Assembly: GCF_003076755.1 (NCBI RefSeq)
Contig: NZ_QDKM01000005.1
Span: 226,601-290,600, forward strand
Direction of reading: 5' to 3'
Source: Pararhodobacter oceanensis
GTDB lineage: Bacteria; Pseudomonadota; Alphaproteobacteria; Rhodobacterales; Rhodobacteraceae
DNA length: 64,000 nucleotides
The position numbers were made by a program, and so were the translations under genes. Positions 1-9,178 of the stretch are shown here, one piece after another (position 1 is the stretch's first letter; each line of letters opens with the position of its first letter). The notes under the pieces are model-generated. The model was not told the DNA's origin and made no database searches. It was given only the letters and a program-made list of their open reading frames with translations.

Positions 1-342
1 GTGCAGCCGAATATGGTGCTGTCCGATTCGATCCGGCTGGCGATTGTCGGCATGGCGAAATCGCTGTCGATCGAGGTCGCGCATGAGGGGATCACGGTCA
101 ATTGCCTGTGCCCCGGCCCGTTCAAAACCGACCGTATGGAGTATCTCGTCACCTCCTCGATGGAGCGCGACAACATCGACCGCGCCGCCGCCGAGGCGCT
201 CTGGCTGGATGAGGTTCCCGCCGGTCAGTTCGGCGATCCGGCGGATTTCGGCGCCATGGTGGCGCTGCTCTCGTCAAAGCGCGGCAGCTTTATCACCGGT
301 CAGGCCATCGCTCTCGATGGCGGCAAATCACGAGCATATTGA
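1..342 (+). CDS. SDR family oxidoreductase, C-terminal part (cut by window edge)
   Basis: This is the C-terminal ~113 residues of a short-chain dehydrogenase/reductase. The typical C-terminal half of the fold is visible: a helix with KSLSIEVAHEGITVNCLCPG, the segment that follows the YxxxK catalytic pair, and a closing strand FITGQAIALDGG. The Rossmann glycine motif and catalytic Tyr would lie upstream, outside the window, so the GTG at base 1 is probably not the true start. The next gene's ATG lies 8 bases after this stop, so the two are probably co-transcribed. The substrate cannot be told. Confidence 0.85.
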   Translation: MQPNMVLSDSIRLAIVGMAKSLSIEVAHEGITVNCLCPGPFKTDRMEYLVTSSMERDNIDRAAAEALWLDEVPAGQFGDPADFGAMVALLSSKRGSFITGQAIALDGGKSRAY

Positions 343-350
343 GGCAAATC

Positions 351-2012
351 ATGAAAGATCAAACCAACATGACACACACCGAGACGACGGAAATCGACGG
401 TGGCGCAGCGATTATCAGCTGGTTCCGCGCGGCCGGAATTAACCATGTGTATTCGGTCTCGGGTGGGCCGATCAATCCGATCTACAAAGCCTGCGCCGAG
501 CAGGGTGTGCAACTGATCCACACCCGCCACGAGGCCGCCGCTGGCTATATGACCGAGGCCGAAGGCCGCGTCACCGGCCAGCCCGCGGCCTTGGTCGTCA
601 CCCTTGGACCGGGGGTCAGCAATGCGGTGACACCAGCGCTGGTCGCGCAGATGGCGGGCACGCCGCTGTTGATCGTCGGCGCGCAGGCCGCGACCCATAA
701 CAACCAACGCGGCGCGGGGATGGATTATGACGTGATGCCGGCGATGACTTCGGTCACCAAATGGGCGGGCCGCTGCATCGATCCTTCGCGGTTGACCGAG
801 TATCTCGACATCGCTTGGCGCAAGATGTGGGCGGGCCGCCCCGGCGCCGTGTTCCTTGAGGTGCCGACCGATGTGCTCCACGCCAGTTTCACCCCGAAAG
901 CCGCGCCGCAAGCGCCGGTGAAACCGGGTACCGCAGGCATTTCGCCCAAGGATCTGGAGGCTTTGGTCGCGGAACTCAACGCCGCCGAACGTCCGCTGCT
1001 GCTGCTGGGGGATGAGCTGTTCTTCAACCGCTGCGGCAAGCTGGAAGCGCTGATCGATGAGGTCAATCTGCCGTTCATGACCCTGCGTCTGGCGCGCGGC
1101 ATCGTTGACGAGCGGCATCCGAACTGGGCCGGTCCGGGCTATGTGCCCTGCAACGAGACCCTGCGCGACGCGCTCAAAGAGGCTGACCGCGTCTTTGTTC
1201 TCGGCCATCATTTCGAGTTCGACCTCGGCTTTGGCGACGGGCTTGGCGAGGACGTGCGGGTGATCCAGATTGCCTCGGACCCCGAGCTGTTGCACCGCAA
1301 CCGCCGCGCCGATCTGGCGATTGCCGCGAGCCCGGCTTGGGCAGTTTCTGCCGCCCATGGTGCCGGGATCAAAGCCAAAGACGGCGCTTGGACGAAGAAG
1401 CTCACCGCCGCCTGGCAAGCCGAGCGTGCCGCGCAACTCGGCGAGGGCGACGCCAATGGCATCCATCCGGTCGCCGCGATCGACGCGGTCAGCGATGCCG
1501 CACCGGAAGAGACGATCTTTGTCACCTCCCATGGCAACGTCGACTTCTGGGCCGATGCCCGCCTGCAGATCAACGCGCCGGGCCGCTATCTGCGCGCCGG
1601 CCAGTCGGGAACGCTGGGCGCCGAGGTGCCTTACGGCGCCGGTGCGGCGATGGCCAACCCCGATGTGCCGGTGGTGGTCTTTGTCGGCGACGGCGGCGTC
1701 GGCTACCATGTCACCGAGTTGGACACGCTTGAGCGTCAGGGCCGCGCGATGATCATTGTCGTGCTCGATGACGAGATGTGGGGCGCGATTTCGTTGCCGC
1801 AGGCGCAGCAATACGGCGAGACCTATGCGATGAACCTGCCGCGCCGCGACTGGACCAAGGTTGCCGAAGGTCTGGGTGGCAACGGCTATATCGCCCGCTC
1901 GCAGGACGAGATCGGCGAGGCGGTCAAGGCGGCGATTGCTGCGGGCAAACCGGCGATCATTCAGGTGCCGGTGCGCAGCGTGATCAGCCCCTACATGCAG
2001 TTCATTTCGTAA
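351..2012 (+). CDS. Thiamine diphosphate-binding enzyme (acetolactate synthase/decarboxylase-like)
   Basis: A 553-residue enzyme of the POX/AHAS-type ThDP superfamily with the usual N-terminal Pyr, central and C-terminal PP domains. The Pyr domain has the ThDP-activating Glu in HTRHEAAAGYMTEA near residue 60. The PP domain has GDG near residue 450, followed after exactly 24 residues by DD, where family members usually have NN or ND. The ATG at 351 is chosen over an in-frame TTG at 339 because GAGG at 341-344 sits six bases before it. It lies between an SDR gene and a cupin gene and just upstream of a GntR regulator, suggesting a small catabolic operon for a keto acid or polyol. The substrate is unknown; biosynthetic IlvB is unlikely because no IlvH-type subunit follows. 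Confidence 0.85.
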   Translation: MKDQTNMTHTETTEIDGGAAIISWFRAAGINHVYSVSGGPINPIYKACAEQGVQLIHTRHEAAAGYMTEAEGRVTGQPAALVVTLGPGVSNAVTPALVAQMAGTPLLIVGAQAATHNNQRGAGMDYDVMPAMTSVTKWAGRCIDPSRLTEYLDIAWRKMWAGRPGAVFLEVPTDVLHASFTPKAAPQAPVKPGTAGISPKDLEALVAELNAAERPLLLLGDELFFNRCGKLEALIDEVNLPFMTLRLARGIVDERHPNWAGPGYVPCNETLRDALKEADRVFVLGHHFEFDLGFGDGLGEDVRVIQIASDPELLHRNRRADLAIAASPAWAVSAAHGAGIKAKDGAWTKKLTAAWQAERAAQLGEGDANGIHPVAAIDAVSDAAPEETIFVTSHGNVDFWADARLQINAPGRYLRAGQSGTLGAEVPYGAGAAMANPDVPVVVFVGDGGVGYHVTELDTLERQGRAMIIVVLDDEMWGAISLPQAQQYGETYAMNLPRRDWTKVAEGLGGNGYIARSQDEIGEAVKAAIAAGKPAIIQVPVRSVISPYMQFIS

Positions 2013-2079
2013 TCCCTTAGCCAACATATCGCGCGCGCCACCCGCAGGCGGGCGCCCTCAAACACAGACGGAGAGAGCA

Positions 2080-2412
2080 ATGAAAATCTGGAAAGATGGC
2101 GATAAAACCGGCGTCACGCCACCGGCGCATTTTGGCGACCTGAAGGTGCTGGATGTGGTGCCCTTTGGCGACGGCGATTTCAGCGTGCAGATCTCGCGCG
2201 CCCCCAAGGGCGGTGGCGGCGAGTTGCACCATCACGATACATGGTCGCAGGTGTTTTTCATCATGGAAGGCGCGCTGACCTTTGACACCGGTTCGGAACG
2301 CTTCACCCTGACCCAAGGGCAGGCGGTGCTCTTCGAGCCCAAAGACCCGCATTACACGCTGAACGAGCAGGATGGTGATTGCGTCGCCATGGTCATCACG
2401 GTAAAACATTGA
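2080..2412 (+). CDS. Small cupin-domain protein
   Basis: A 110-residue single-domain cupin. The metal-binding first cupin motif is visible as GELHHHDTWSQVFFIMEGAL near residues 47-66, with a His pair and a Glu replaced or shifted. The second motif falls around LFEPKDPHYTLNEQDGD with His near 92. GAGAG lies just before the ATG. Such lone cupins often act as isomerases, dioxygenases or sensors in sugar and keto-acid operons. Position after the ThDP enzyme suggests a shared pathway. The gene stops about 80 bases before the GntR regulator. Specific function unknown. Confidence 0.8.
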   Translation: MKIWKDGDKTGVTPPAHFGDLKVLDVVPFGDGDFSVQISRAPKGGGGELHHHDTWSQVFFIMEGALTFDTGSERFTLTQGQAVLFEPKDPHYTLNEQDGDCVAMVITVKH

Positions 2413-2423
2413 TCGGCGATCTG

Positions 2424-2440
2424 CATACATTTGGCGTATG
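2424..2440. promoter_or_regulatory. Inverted repeat, candidate GntR operator
   Basis: CATAC-N7-GTATG, flanked by GATC on the right, lies 50-70 bases before the GntR/FCD regulator start. It contains the 8-mer TGCATACA at 2422-2429, which recurs in the palindrome at 9179-9193 between the M20 gene and the molybdenum hydroxylase genes. Position and symmetry suggest autoregulation; this is inference. Confidence 0.4.
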
Positions 2441-2492
2441 ATCTGGTCAAAGCCGGTTGTCCGCGTGTGTGGTTAAAGGAAGAATGCGTCAC

Positions 2493-3176
2493 ATGACCAA
2501 AGTTGCTCCTGCCGTCTCATCGACCGCAAATATTATTTCTGTGCTCGAAGACGAGATCTTGAACGGCACCCTCGCACCCGAAGACCGGCTTGACGAACAG
2601 GGGCTGGCGCGACGCTTTAATGTGTCGCGCACGCCGATCCGCGAGGCGCTGCGGCATCTGGCCTCCAGCGGTCTGGTGGATATCAAACCCAATCAAGGCA
2701 CCACCGTGCGCCGGTTGACCACCTCGGATCTGATCGAGATGTTTCAGGTTTTTGGTGAGCTCTGCGGGCTCGGCGCGCAATTGGGCGCCCGCCGGCTGAG
2801 TTCCGCCGAAATCGACAAGCTGCGCGCGCTCAATCAGGTCTGTGCCGATGCCGCCGAGGAAGATGACGCCGACAAGTTTTTCCGCGCCAATCTCGAGTTC
2901 CACGATTTCCTCGATGCGCGGTCAAAGAACAATTACCTGCTGTCCGAGATCCACAAGATGTCGAAGCATCTGAATGCCTACCGGCGCTTCATCACTCTGC
3001 AGCCGCGGCGGATGATGCGCTCGGTCGAGGAGCACAACCAGATCATCGACGCAATCGGCAAGGGTGACGAAGAGGCGGCGCATATCCTGATGCGCAAACA
3101 CGTCAACCTGCTGGCCGGATCGGCGACGGATGTGCTGATCGCGCTGGAAAACAAGCACGGGCCGAGCGACGGGTAG
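2493..3176 (+). CDS. GntR family transcriptional regulator, FCD (FadR) subfamily
   Basis: A 227-residue regulator. The N-terminal winged helix-turn-helix is clear: ILNGTLAPEDRLDEQGLARR then FNVSRTPIREALRHLASSGL. The C-terminal all-helical FCD effector domain carries the expected metal-binding acid and histidines (FRANLEFHDFL, EEHNQIIDAI, LMRKHVNLL). The ATG at 2493 is preferred to the ATG at 2484 because AAGGAAG at 2476-2482 is properly spaced only for the later one. It probably responds to an organic acid and controls the genes upstream and possibly the hydroxylase cluster at 9-13 kb, which carries a similar palindrome. A strong terminator follows. Confidence 0.9.
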   Translation: MTKVAPAVSSTANIISVLEDEILNGTLAPEDRLDEQGLARRFNVSRTPIREALRHLASSGLVDIKPNQGTTVRRLTTSDLIEMFQVFGELCGLGAQLGARRLSSAEIDKLRALNQVCADAAEEDDADKFFRANLEFHDFLDARSKNNYLLSEIHKMSKHLNAYRRFITLQPRRMMRSVEEHNQIIDAIGKGDEEAAHILMRKHVNLLAGSATDVLIALENKHGPSDG

Positions 3177-3196
3177 GTTGCTGCGCCCTAGGCATG

Positions 3197-3232
3197 GAAA
3201 AACCCGCGTCCTGATGGAGGCGGGTTTTTTGT
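3197..3232 (+). terminator. Rho-independent terminator after the GntR gene
   Basis: A stem of AAAACCCGC pairing with GCGGGTTTT is followed by a run of six T residues at 3225-3230, 20 bases after the regulator's stop codon. Confidence 0.85.
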
Positions 3233-3255
3233 TTGTTATCAATGTTATGAGATAA

Positions 3256-3385
3256 GGGACGCGCCCGACACTGGGTGGGCGCGTGCTGCGCTTGAGCAGG
3301 GCGCGCGCTCAAAAGCATCCAAGTCATGCAAGCGGTGAGCGACATCGCCAAAGCGCCCTCCCGGGGGGAGGGTCGGGCGCGGCCC
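3256..3385. repeat. Dispersed palindromic repeat, copy A (130 bp)
   Basis: The ends are inverted repeats of 17 bases: GGGaCGCGCCCGACaCT on the left and AGGGTCGGGCGCGGCCC on the right (two mismatches in this copy). Inside the right end is a hairpin CCCTCCC-GGG-GGGAGGG, and just outside it another, CCCGTGG-TTC-CCACGGG. Full copies lie at 27519-27648 and 27839-27969. This copy sits between the convergent GntR and pyruvate carboxylase genes. Small open frames in it encode GRARPSP- or GPRPTLP-like strings and are not taken as genes. Confidence 0.85.
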
Positions 3386-3439
3386 GTGGTTCCCACGGGC
3401 CAAACAGTGGAGTTTCGCGCTCAGAACGCCCAAGCCCCC

Positions 3440-6400
3440 TCACGCCAATTCCACCAGCAGATCCTTCGCGTCGATCTGCCCGCCCGGCACCACATGCACC
3501 GCCTTCACCACCGCGTCGCGCTCGGCGTAAAGCCCGGTTTCCATCTTCATCGCCTCGACGGTCAGCAACAGGTCATTGGCCTTCACGTCGCGCCCGACCT
3601 CCACCGAGACACTGGCCACCACGCCGGGCATCGGCGCGCCGATATGCGCGGGGTTGCCCGCCTCGGCCTTGGGTCGCGCTTTGGTCGCAGATTTGACCAG
3701 ACGGTTGGGCACCCGCACCACCCGCGGCTGGCCGTTAAGCTCAAAGAACACCCGAACCTCGCCGTCGTCATCGGTCTCGCTGAGTGCTTGCAGGCGGATT
3801 TCCAAGGTTTTGCCGGGGTCGATCTCGGCGGTGATTTCCTCGCCCGGTTCCATCCCGTAAAAGAACGTCCGCGTCGGCAAGGAACGCACCGGCCCATAGC
3901 TGCGGTGACGCCCCATATAGTCGAGAAACACCTTGGGATACATCAGATAGCCGTTGAGATCCTCGTCATCCACCGCGCGCCCGTCCAACTTGGCGCTGAG
4001 CTCCGCGCGGGTGGCCTCAAGATCCACCGGCGGCAGCGATTTGCCGGGGCGCTCCAGACAGGGGCGCTCGCCCTTGAGCGCCTTGTCCAAAAGTGCGGGC
4101 GGAAAACCCCCCGGCGGCTGGCCGAGATTGCCGCGCAGCATGTCGAGAACGGAATCCGGAAACGACACCTCGCGTTTGGGGTCTTCGACCTGCGCGCGGG
4201 TCAGCCCCTGCGTGACCATCATCAGCGCCATATCGCCGACCACCTTTGACGAGGGCGTGACCTTGACGATATCGCCGAACATCTGGTTCACATCGGCATA
4301 GGTCTGCGCGACCTCGGGCCAGCGATCCTCGAGCCCCATGGCGCGGGCCTGCTCTTTGAGGTTGGTGAACTGGCCACCGGGCATCTCATGCAGGTAAACC
4401 TCGGAGGAGGGCGCGGAGGAGCCGGATTCAAACGCCGCGTAATGGCCCCGCACCCCCTCCCAATAATCGGAAATCTCGCGCACCGCAGCGATATTCAGCC
4501 CCGTACAGCGCTCGCTATGCGCCAGCGCCTCGACAATCGAGCCCAGCGGCGCCTGCGAGGTGTTCCCCGCCAGCGCATCCATCGCGCAATCCACCGCATC
4601 GACACCGGCATCGGCGGCGGCGAGGATCGTCGCGCTGGCCATGCCGCCGGTGTCATGGGTGTGGAAATGGATCGGCAGCCCGACCTCTTCTTTCAGCGCG
4701 CGGATCAACACGCGGGCGGCGGCGGGTTTCAACAATCCGGCCATATCCTTAAGGCCCAAGACATGCGCGCCAGCCGCCTCCAACTCGCGGGCCATGCCGA
4801 GGTAATACTTCAGATCATATTTGGCGCGGTCGGGGTTCAGGATATCGCCGGTATAGCAGATCGTGGCTTCGCACAGCTTACCGGCGTCAATCACCGCATC
4901 CATCGCCACGCGCATATTCTCGACCCAGTTCAGACTGTCGAACACGCGAAACAGATCAACGCCGGTCTCGGCGGCGCGGGCGACAAAGGCCTGCACCACA
5001 TTGTCCGGGTAATTGGTGTAGCCAACCCCGTTCGAGCCGCGCAGCAGCATCTGGGTCATCACATTGGGCAGGGCCGCGCGCAGATCGCGCAGCCGCTGCC
5101 ACGGGCATTCCTGCAAGAACCGATACGCCACATCAAAGGTCGCCCCGCCCCAGCATTCGACCGAGAAGAGCTCGGGCAGATGCGCGGCATAGGCAGGGGC
5201 CACGCGGATCATATCGCGGCTGCGCATACGGGTGGCCAGCAGGGACTGGTGCCCGTCGCGCATGGTGGTGTCGGTGATCAACAGCCGCTGTTGCTGCTTC
5301 ATCCAATCCGCCACCGCCTGCGCCCCGTGTTGTTCCAGCAGGTTGCGGGTGCCCATCTGCGGGGTGACGCGGGGCTTGGGCGCGCGCGCCTCTTTCAACG
5401 CCGGATCAGGGCGCGGGCGGTCCTTGGTCTCGGGGTGCCCGTTGACGGTGATATCGGCGATATAGGTCAGCACCTTGGTGCCCCGGTCGCGGCGCTTGGC
5501 GAAATCAAACAGCGCGGGCGTCTGGTCGATGAATTTGGTGGTGTAGTCATTGCTCAGGAAGGTCGGGTGTTTCAGCAGGTTTTCGACAAAGGCGATATTG
5601 GTGGAAACCCCGCGAATGCGGAACTCGCGCAGCGCACGGTCCATCCGCGCAATAGCGGTCTCGGGCGTCTGTGCATGGGTGGTGATCTTGACCAGCAGAC
5701 TGTCGTAATAGCGGGTGATCACCCCGCCCGAATAGGCGGTGCCACCATCCAGCCGCACGCCCATGCCGGTGGCCTCACGAAAGGCGGTGATGCGGCCATA
5801 ATCGGGGATGAAATTATTCTGCGGGTCTTCGGTGGTGATCCGCGTTTGCAGGGCATGGCCGCGTAGCTCGATCTCGTCTTGCGAGGCTTTGCGCGTGGCC
5901 TCAGCCAAGGTTTTACCCTCGGCAATCATGATCTGCGCCTGCACGATGTCGATGCCGGTGACCTCCTCGGTCACCGTATGTTCGACCTGCACGCGCGGGT
6001 TCACCTCGATGAAATAGAAGCGCCCGGTATCCATATCCATGAGGAATTCAACGGTGCCGGCGCATTCGTAATTCACATGTTTGCAAATCTTATAGCCCAG
6101 CTCGCAGACCTCGGCGCGCTGCGCGTCCGTCAGATAGGGGGCGGGCGCGCGTTCGACGACCTTCTGGTTGCGCCGCTGCACCGAGCAATCGCGCTCATAG
6201 AGGTGATACATATTGCCGTGTTTGTCACCAAGGATCTGCACCTCGACGTGGCGCGCGCGCAGGATCATCTTTTCCAGATAGCCTTCGCTGTTGCCAAAGG
6301 CAGCGGCGGCCTCGCGGCGACCCTCCAAGAGCTTTTCCTCCAGCTCCTCGGGGCCTTCAATCGCGCGCATCCCGCGCCCGCCGCCGCCCCATGACGCCTT

Positions 6401-6880
6401 GAGCATCAGGGGATAGCCCAACGCCTCGGCCTCGGCGCGGATCGCGTCGAAATCATCGCCCAGCACATCCGTGGCGGGGATCACCGGCACGCCCGCCTCG
6501 ACGGCAATGCGCCGCGCGCTGGCCTTGTCGCCGACCTGCCGCATGGTCTTCGCCTGCGGGCCGATGAAAGTGATTCCGTTGGCGACGCAGGCATCGACGA
6601 AATCGGGGTTTTCGGCCAGCAGACCATAGCCCGGGTGGATCGCATCGGCACCGCATTCGCGGGCAACGCGGATGATCTCGTCGATGCTTAAGTAAGCGGC
6701 GACCGGCCCCAGACCTTCGCCGATCCTATAGGCTTCATCGGCCTTGAACCGGTGCAGGGACAGCTTGTCCTCTTCGGCAAAGACCGCGACGGTGCGTTTG
6801 CCCATCTCGTTGGCGGCGCGCATGATGCGAATGGCAATCTCGCCGCGGTTGGCGATCAGGATCTTGGTGAATTCGGTCAT
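3440..6880 (-). CDS. pyc: Pyruvate carboxylase
   Basis: A 1146-residue single-chain pyruvate carboxylase that makes oxaloacetate from pyruvate, bicarbonate and ATP, feeding the TCA cycle. Domains in order: biotin carboxylase starting KILIANRGEIAIRIMRAANE with the ATP-grasp loop KASWGGGGRGMRA near residues 160-172; carboxyltransferase with DTTMRDGHQSLLATRMRSRD around residues 540-560; and a C-terminal biotinyl domain with EAMKME, the biotinylated Lys at about 1112. Length matches the family's four-domain form. AGGAAAG precedes the ATG. The gene stands alone, convergent to the GntR gene. Confidence 0.98.
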   Translation of the reverse strand: MTEFTKILIANRGEIAIRIMRAANEMGKRTVAVFAEEDKLSLHRFKADEAYRIGEGLGPVAAYLSIDEIIRVARECGADAIHPGYGLLAENPDFVDACVANGITFIGPQAKTMRQVGDKASARRIAVEAGVPVIPATDVLGDDFDAIRAEAEALGYPLMLKASWGGGGRGMRAIEGPEELEEKLLEGRREAAAAFGNSEGYLEKMILRARHVEVQILGDKHGNMYHLYERDCSVQRRNQKVVERAPAPYLTDAQRAEVCELGYKICKHVNYECAGTVEFLMDMDTGRFYFIEVNPRVQVEHTVTEEVTGIDIVQAQIMIAEGKTLAEATRKASQDEIELRGHALQTRITTEDPQNNFIPDYGRITAFREATGMGVRLDGGTAYSGGVITRYYDSLLVKITTHAQTPETAIARMDRALREFRIRGVSTNIAFVENLLKHPTFLSNDYTTKFIDQTPALFDFAKRRDRGTKVLTYIADITVNGHPETKDRPRPDPALKEARAPKPRVTPQMGTRNLLEQHGAQAVADWMKQQQRLLITDTTMRDGHQSLLATRMRSRDMIRVAPAYAAHLPELFSVECWGGATFDVAYRFLQECPWQRLRDLRAALPNVMTQMLLRGSNGVGYTNYPDNVVQAFVARAAETGVDLFRVFDSLNWVENMRVAMDAVIDAGKLCEATICYTGDILNPDRAKYDLKYYLGMARELEAAGAHVLGLKDMAGLLKPAAARVLIRALKEEVGLPIHFHTHDTGGMASATILAAADAGVDAVDCAMDALAGNTSQAPLGSIVEALAHSERCTGLNIAAVREISDYWEGVRGHYAAFESGSSAPSSEVYLHEMPGGQFTNLKEQARAMGLEDRWPEVAQTYADVNQMFGDIVKVTPSSKVVGDMALMMVTQGLTRAQVEDPKREVSFPDSVLDMLRGNLGQPPGGFPPALLDKALKGERPCLERPGKSLPPVDLEATRAELSAKLDGRAVDDEDLNGYLMYPKVFLDYMGRHRSYGPVRSLPTRTFFYGMEPGEEITAEIDPGKTLEIRLQALSETDDDGEVRVFFELNGQPRVVRVPNRLVKSATKARPKAEAGNPAHIGAPMPGVVASVSVEVGRDVKANDLLLTVEAMKMETGLYAERDAVVKAVHVVPGGQIDAKDLLVELA

Positions 6881-7085
6881 CAGCAGTCTTTCCTGCGTTG
6901 GAAGGCATGGCGCGCGAAAACCCCGCAGAGCCTGCGCCCACAGCCTTGCAAGGCATTGATAATCTTGAGGTTAGCTGGCGGCAGCAACCGGTTTCAGCGG
7001 GGCAAGGGGGTGCGGGCGACCGAGGTTTTTGCCAAGGATCGCCCGCCCGCCATCACTGCCCGCCATCATCGGCCCGCAGCTGCGC

Positions 7086-7730
7086 TTAACCGCGGGCGAA
7101 AATCCGCCCGAGACTGTTGCGCAGCACCGCCCAAAGCAGCGTGAGCGCGTTCAGCTCGTTCTTTTTCTGCCGCGCGGGGCGGGCAGGGGCAGCAGCGGGG
7201 GCCTCACCGGCATTGGCGGCAGGTGCAGCGCCGGCTTCTGGCGCCACCGCGGCAACGGGTTGCGCCTCGGCAGCGAGTTCGGCGTTCAGGTTCTCGGCGA
7301 AATCGCGGGTGATCTGCGCCGCCACGGCGTCGACAATCCCGCCACGGGCAAATTGCGCCAAAGTGCCGCTGATCGTGTAATCGACCACCACTTTGACCAG
7401 CGTTGCAGCACCACCCTCGGCCTCTTCGAGGTGATAGTTCACCTTCCCCTTGGCCCGCGCGCCGTGCTTTTTATCGCTGCCCAGCCCGTTGATCAGCCCG
7501 CTTTGCGCCGCTTCATCGGGAATGATCGTCGCCTCGCCGGTGAAATTCGCTTTCACCGGACCCAGTTTGACGGTCATCTGGCCGGTCACCTTGCCGTCGA
7601 CGGGCGGCGCTTCGAGCGAGGCGCCCGGGATGCAACCGACAATCTTCGGGATGTCCTGAAAAGCCTCCCAGACCTTCGCGCGGGGCTGGTTGACGGTGAA
7701 TTGTTGTTTGATCTCGGGCATATTAGGCAC
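7086..7730 (-). CDS. CoxG-like SRPBCC protein
   Basis: A 214-residue protein. The first ~150 residues are an SRPBCC/START-like fold of the CoxG family (FTVNQPRAKVWEAFQDIPK at the N-terminus, then GCIPGASLE). An Ala/Pro-rich linker and a basic, weakly hydrophobic C-terminal tail near residues 190-214 could touch the membrane. CoxG of carbon monoxide dehydrogenase clusters has been reported to anchor or recruit the enzyme to the membrane. Here the gene lies near a molybdenum hydroxylase that is not a true CO dehydrogenase, so a recruiting role for that enzyme is inferred. It reads in the same direction as the M20 gene, which lies upstream of it. Confidence 0.85.
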   Translation of the reverse strand: MPNMPEIKQQFTVNQPRAKVWEAFQDIPKIVGCIPGASLEAPPVDGKVTGQMTVKLGPVKANFTGEATIIPDEAAQSGLINGLGSDKKHGARAKGKVNYHLEEAEGGAATLVKVVVDYTISGTLAQFARGGIVDAVAAQITRDFAENLNAELAAEAQPVAAVAPEAGAAPAANAGEAPAAAPARPARQKKNELNALTLLWAVLRNSLGRIFARG

Positions 7731-7775
7731 TCGCTTTCGTTAGTTCGGAGGGCTTTGCGGTAAGTTAGGCGGCGA

Positions 7776-9047
7776 TCACTCCTCGACGCCGCACCAGTCC
7801 ATCAGGCAAAGCGCCATCACTTTGATCGAAGTGATGTAGTCGTCGATCGACACATATTCGTCGTTGGAATGCATCACCGCGGTCGAGCCGGGGCCGAAGA
7901 TCACCGTCGGCGTATCGGCGTATTCATTGAGGAACCGCGTGTCAGCCGCGCCCTGACGGCCCGAGATTTCCGGCTGTTTGCCAGTGATCTCGGTATAGGC
8001 CGAGGACACCAGATCAACCACCGGATGATCGACGGGGATTTCCGACGCCTGCGCGTCATAGCCGACAAACCGCACCACCGGCGGGTGGTCGCGCATCCAC
8101 TCATCGGTCTCGGCCAGCGCCGCGATCTTGTCGACGAGGCTTTGCTTGACGCCCTCGTGATCCTCGCCCGGCACGGTGCCGATCGAACCCTTCAGCAGCG
8201 CGGTATCGGGGAAGGCGCTGGGATAGTTGCCGGCCTGAAACGAGCCGATGATACAGGGCAGCGAATCCACCGCGCTGGGATAGAGCGGATGGGTCACGGT
8301 GGCGATGCGCTCGGCCTCCAATTCGGCGACCGCAGCGGCGACCTTATTGCCCAGATCAATGCCGCTGATGCCGTTATAGCGCTGCTGGATACCGGCGGGT
8401 TTGCCCTGCACCGAAATCTCGAACCAGATGCGCCCGATACAGGCCGGCTGCACCGCCAGATCGCTGGTCTCGCCCGAGATACCGGCGTCGGCCTTATAGC
8501 CGCGCATCACCGTGTCCAAAGTGCCGTGGCCCGAGACTTCCTCGTCGATCACCACGTTGATATAGACGTCGCCCTTGAGCTTGACGCCCATCTGCTTGAG
8601 GTATTCGACCGCCAGAATATGGCTGGCGACACCGCTTTTCATATCCGCCGTGCCGCGCCCGTAGATGCGGCCGTTTTCGATTTTCGCCGACCACGGATCA
8701 TCGCTCCAGCCTTCGCCTTTGCCGACGGGGATCACATCGGTATGGCCGTTGAGCAAAAGCGAGCGCCCGCCGCCGGTGCCTTTATAGGTGGCGACGATAT
8801 TGGGGCGGCCCTCATAGCCCATGGCGACCGGACGATAGCCCGGGTGTTTCTTGAGCTCGTCCCAATCCGTCTCCCACATGTCGACATCAAGGCCGATTTT
8901 GTTCATATAGTCGGCGACGAACTTCTGGATCGCGCCCTCGTCGCCGGTGACGCTGGGGATCGCCACCATCTCTTGCAGGAACGCCACCGCATGGTCGCGC
9001 TTCTGGTCAATGGTGCTTAGGATTTTCTGCCGGTTTGCGCTGCTCAT
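7776..9047 (-). CDS. M20 family metallopeptidase/deacylase (ArgE/DapE type)
   Basis: A 423-residue zinc amidohydrolase of the ArgE/DapE/ACY1 family. The metal ligands are in place: GHTDVIPVG, GRGTADMKSG, the catalytic DEEVSGHGT, and a late His in MHSNDEYVSI. The start at 9047 (MSSANRQK) has GAGGA seven bases upstream; a longer in-frame extension to 9125 lacks such support. It probably removes an acyl group from an N-acyl amino acid or hydrolyses a small amide made by neighbouring enzymes. It is divergent from the hydroxylase genes, with a palindrome at 9179-9193 in the shared promoter region. Confidence 0.88.
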   Translation of the reverse strand: MSSANRQKILSTIDQKRDHAVAFLQEMVAIPSVTGDEGAIQKFVADYMNKIGLDVDMWETDWDELKKHPGYRPVAMGYEGRPNIVATYKGTGGGRSLLLNGHTDVIPVGKGEGWSDDPWSAKIENGRIYGRGTADMKSGVASHILAVEYLKQMGVKLKGDVYINVVIDEEVSGHGTLDTVMRGYKADAGISGETSDLAVQPACIGRIWFEISVQGKPAGIQQRYNGISGIDLGNKVAAAVAELEAERIATVTHPLYPSAVDSLPCIIGSFQAGNYPSAFPDTALLKGSIGTVPGEDHEGVKQSLVDKIAALAETDEWMRDHPPVVRFVGYDAQASEIPVDHPVVDLVSSAYTEITGKQPEISGRQGAADTRFLNEYADTPTVIFGPGSTAVMHSNDEYVSIDDYITSIKVMALCLMDWCGVEE

Positions 9048-9178
9048 CTGGGTGTCCTCATTGATCACTATGCTGGCGGTGTTGCTGTTGCGGCCCCGCG
9101 CGTGGATAGATGTCGCAAGGGGCACATGTGAATCAGACCATAAACACGGCCCTACAATATGTCTACAACATCTTTATT

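Noticed and set aside
300..2027. Open frame of 575 codons antisense to the ThDP enzyme
   Set aside because: The plus strand encodes a full ThDP-enzyme motif set and a start with a ribosome binding site.
3103..3433. Short minus-strand frames encoding GRARPSP and GPRPTLP strings
   Set aside because: They coincide with the palindromic repeat and recur at 27.4-28.0 kb; no start site or conserved domain.
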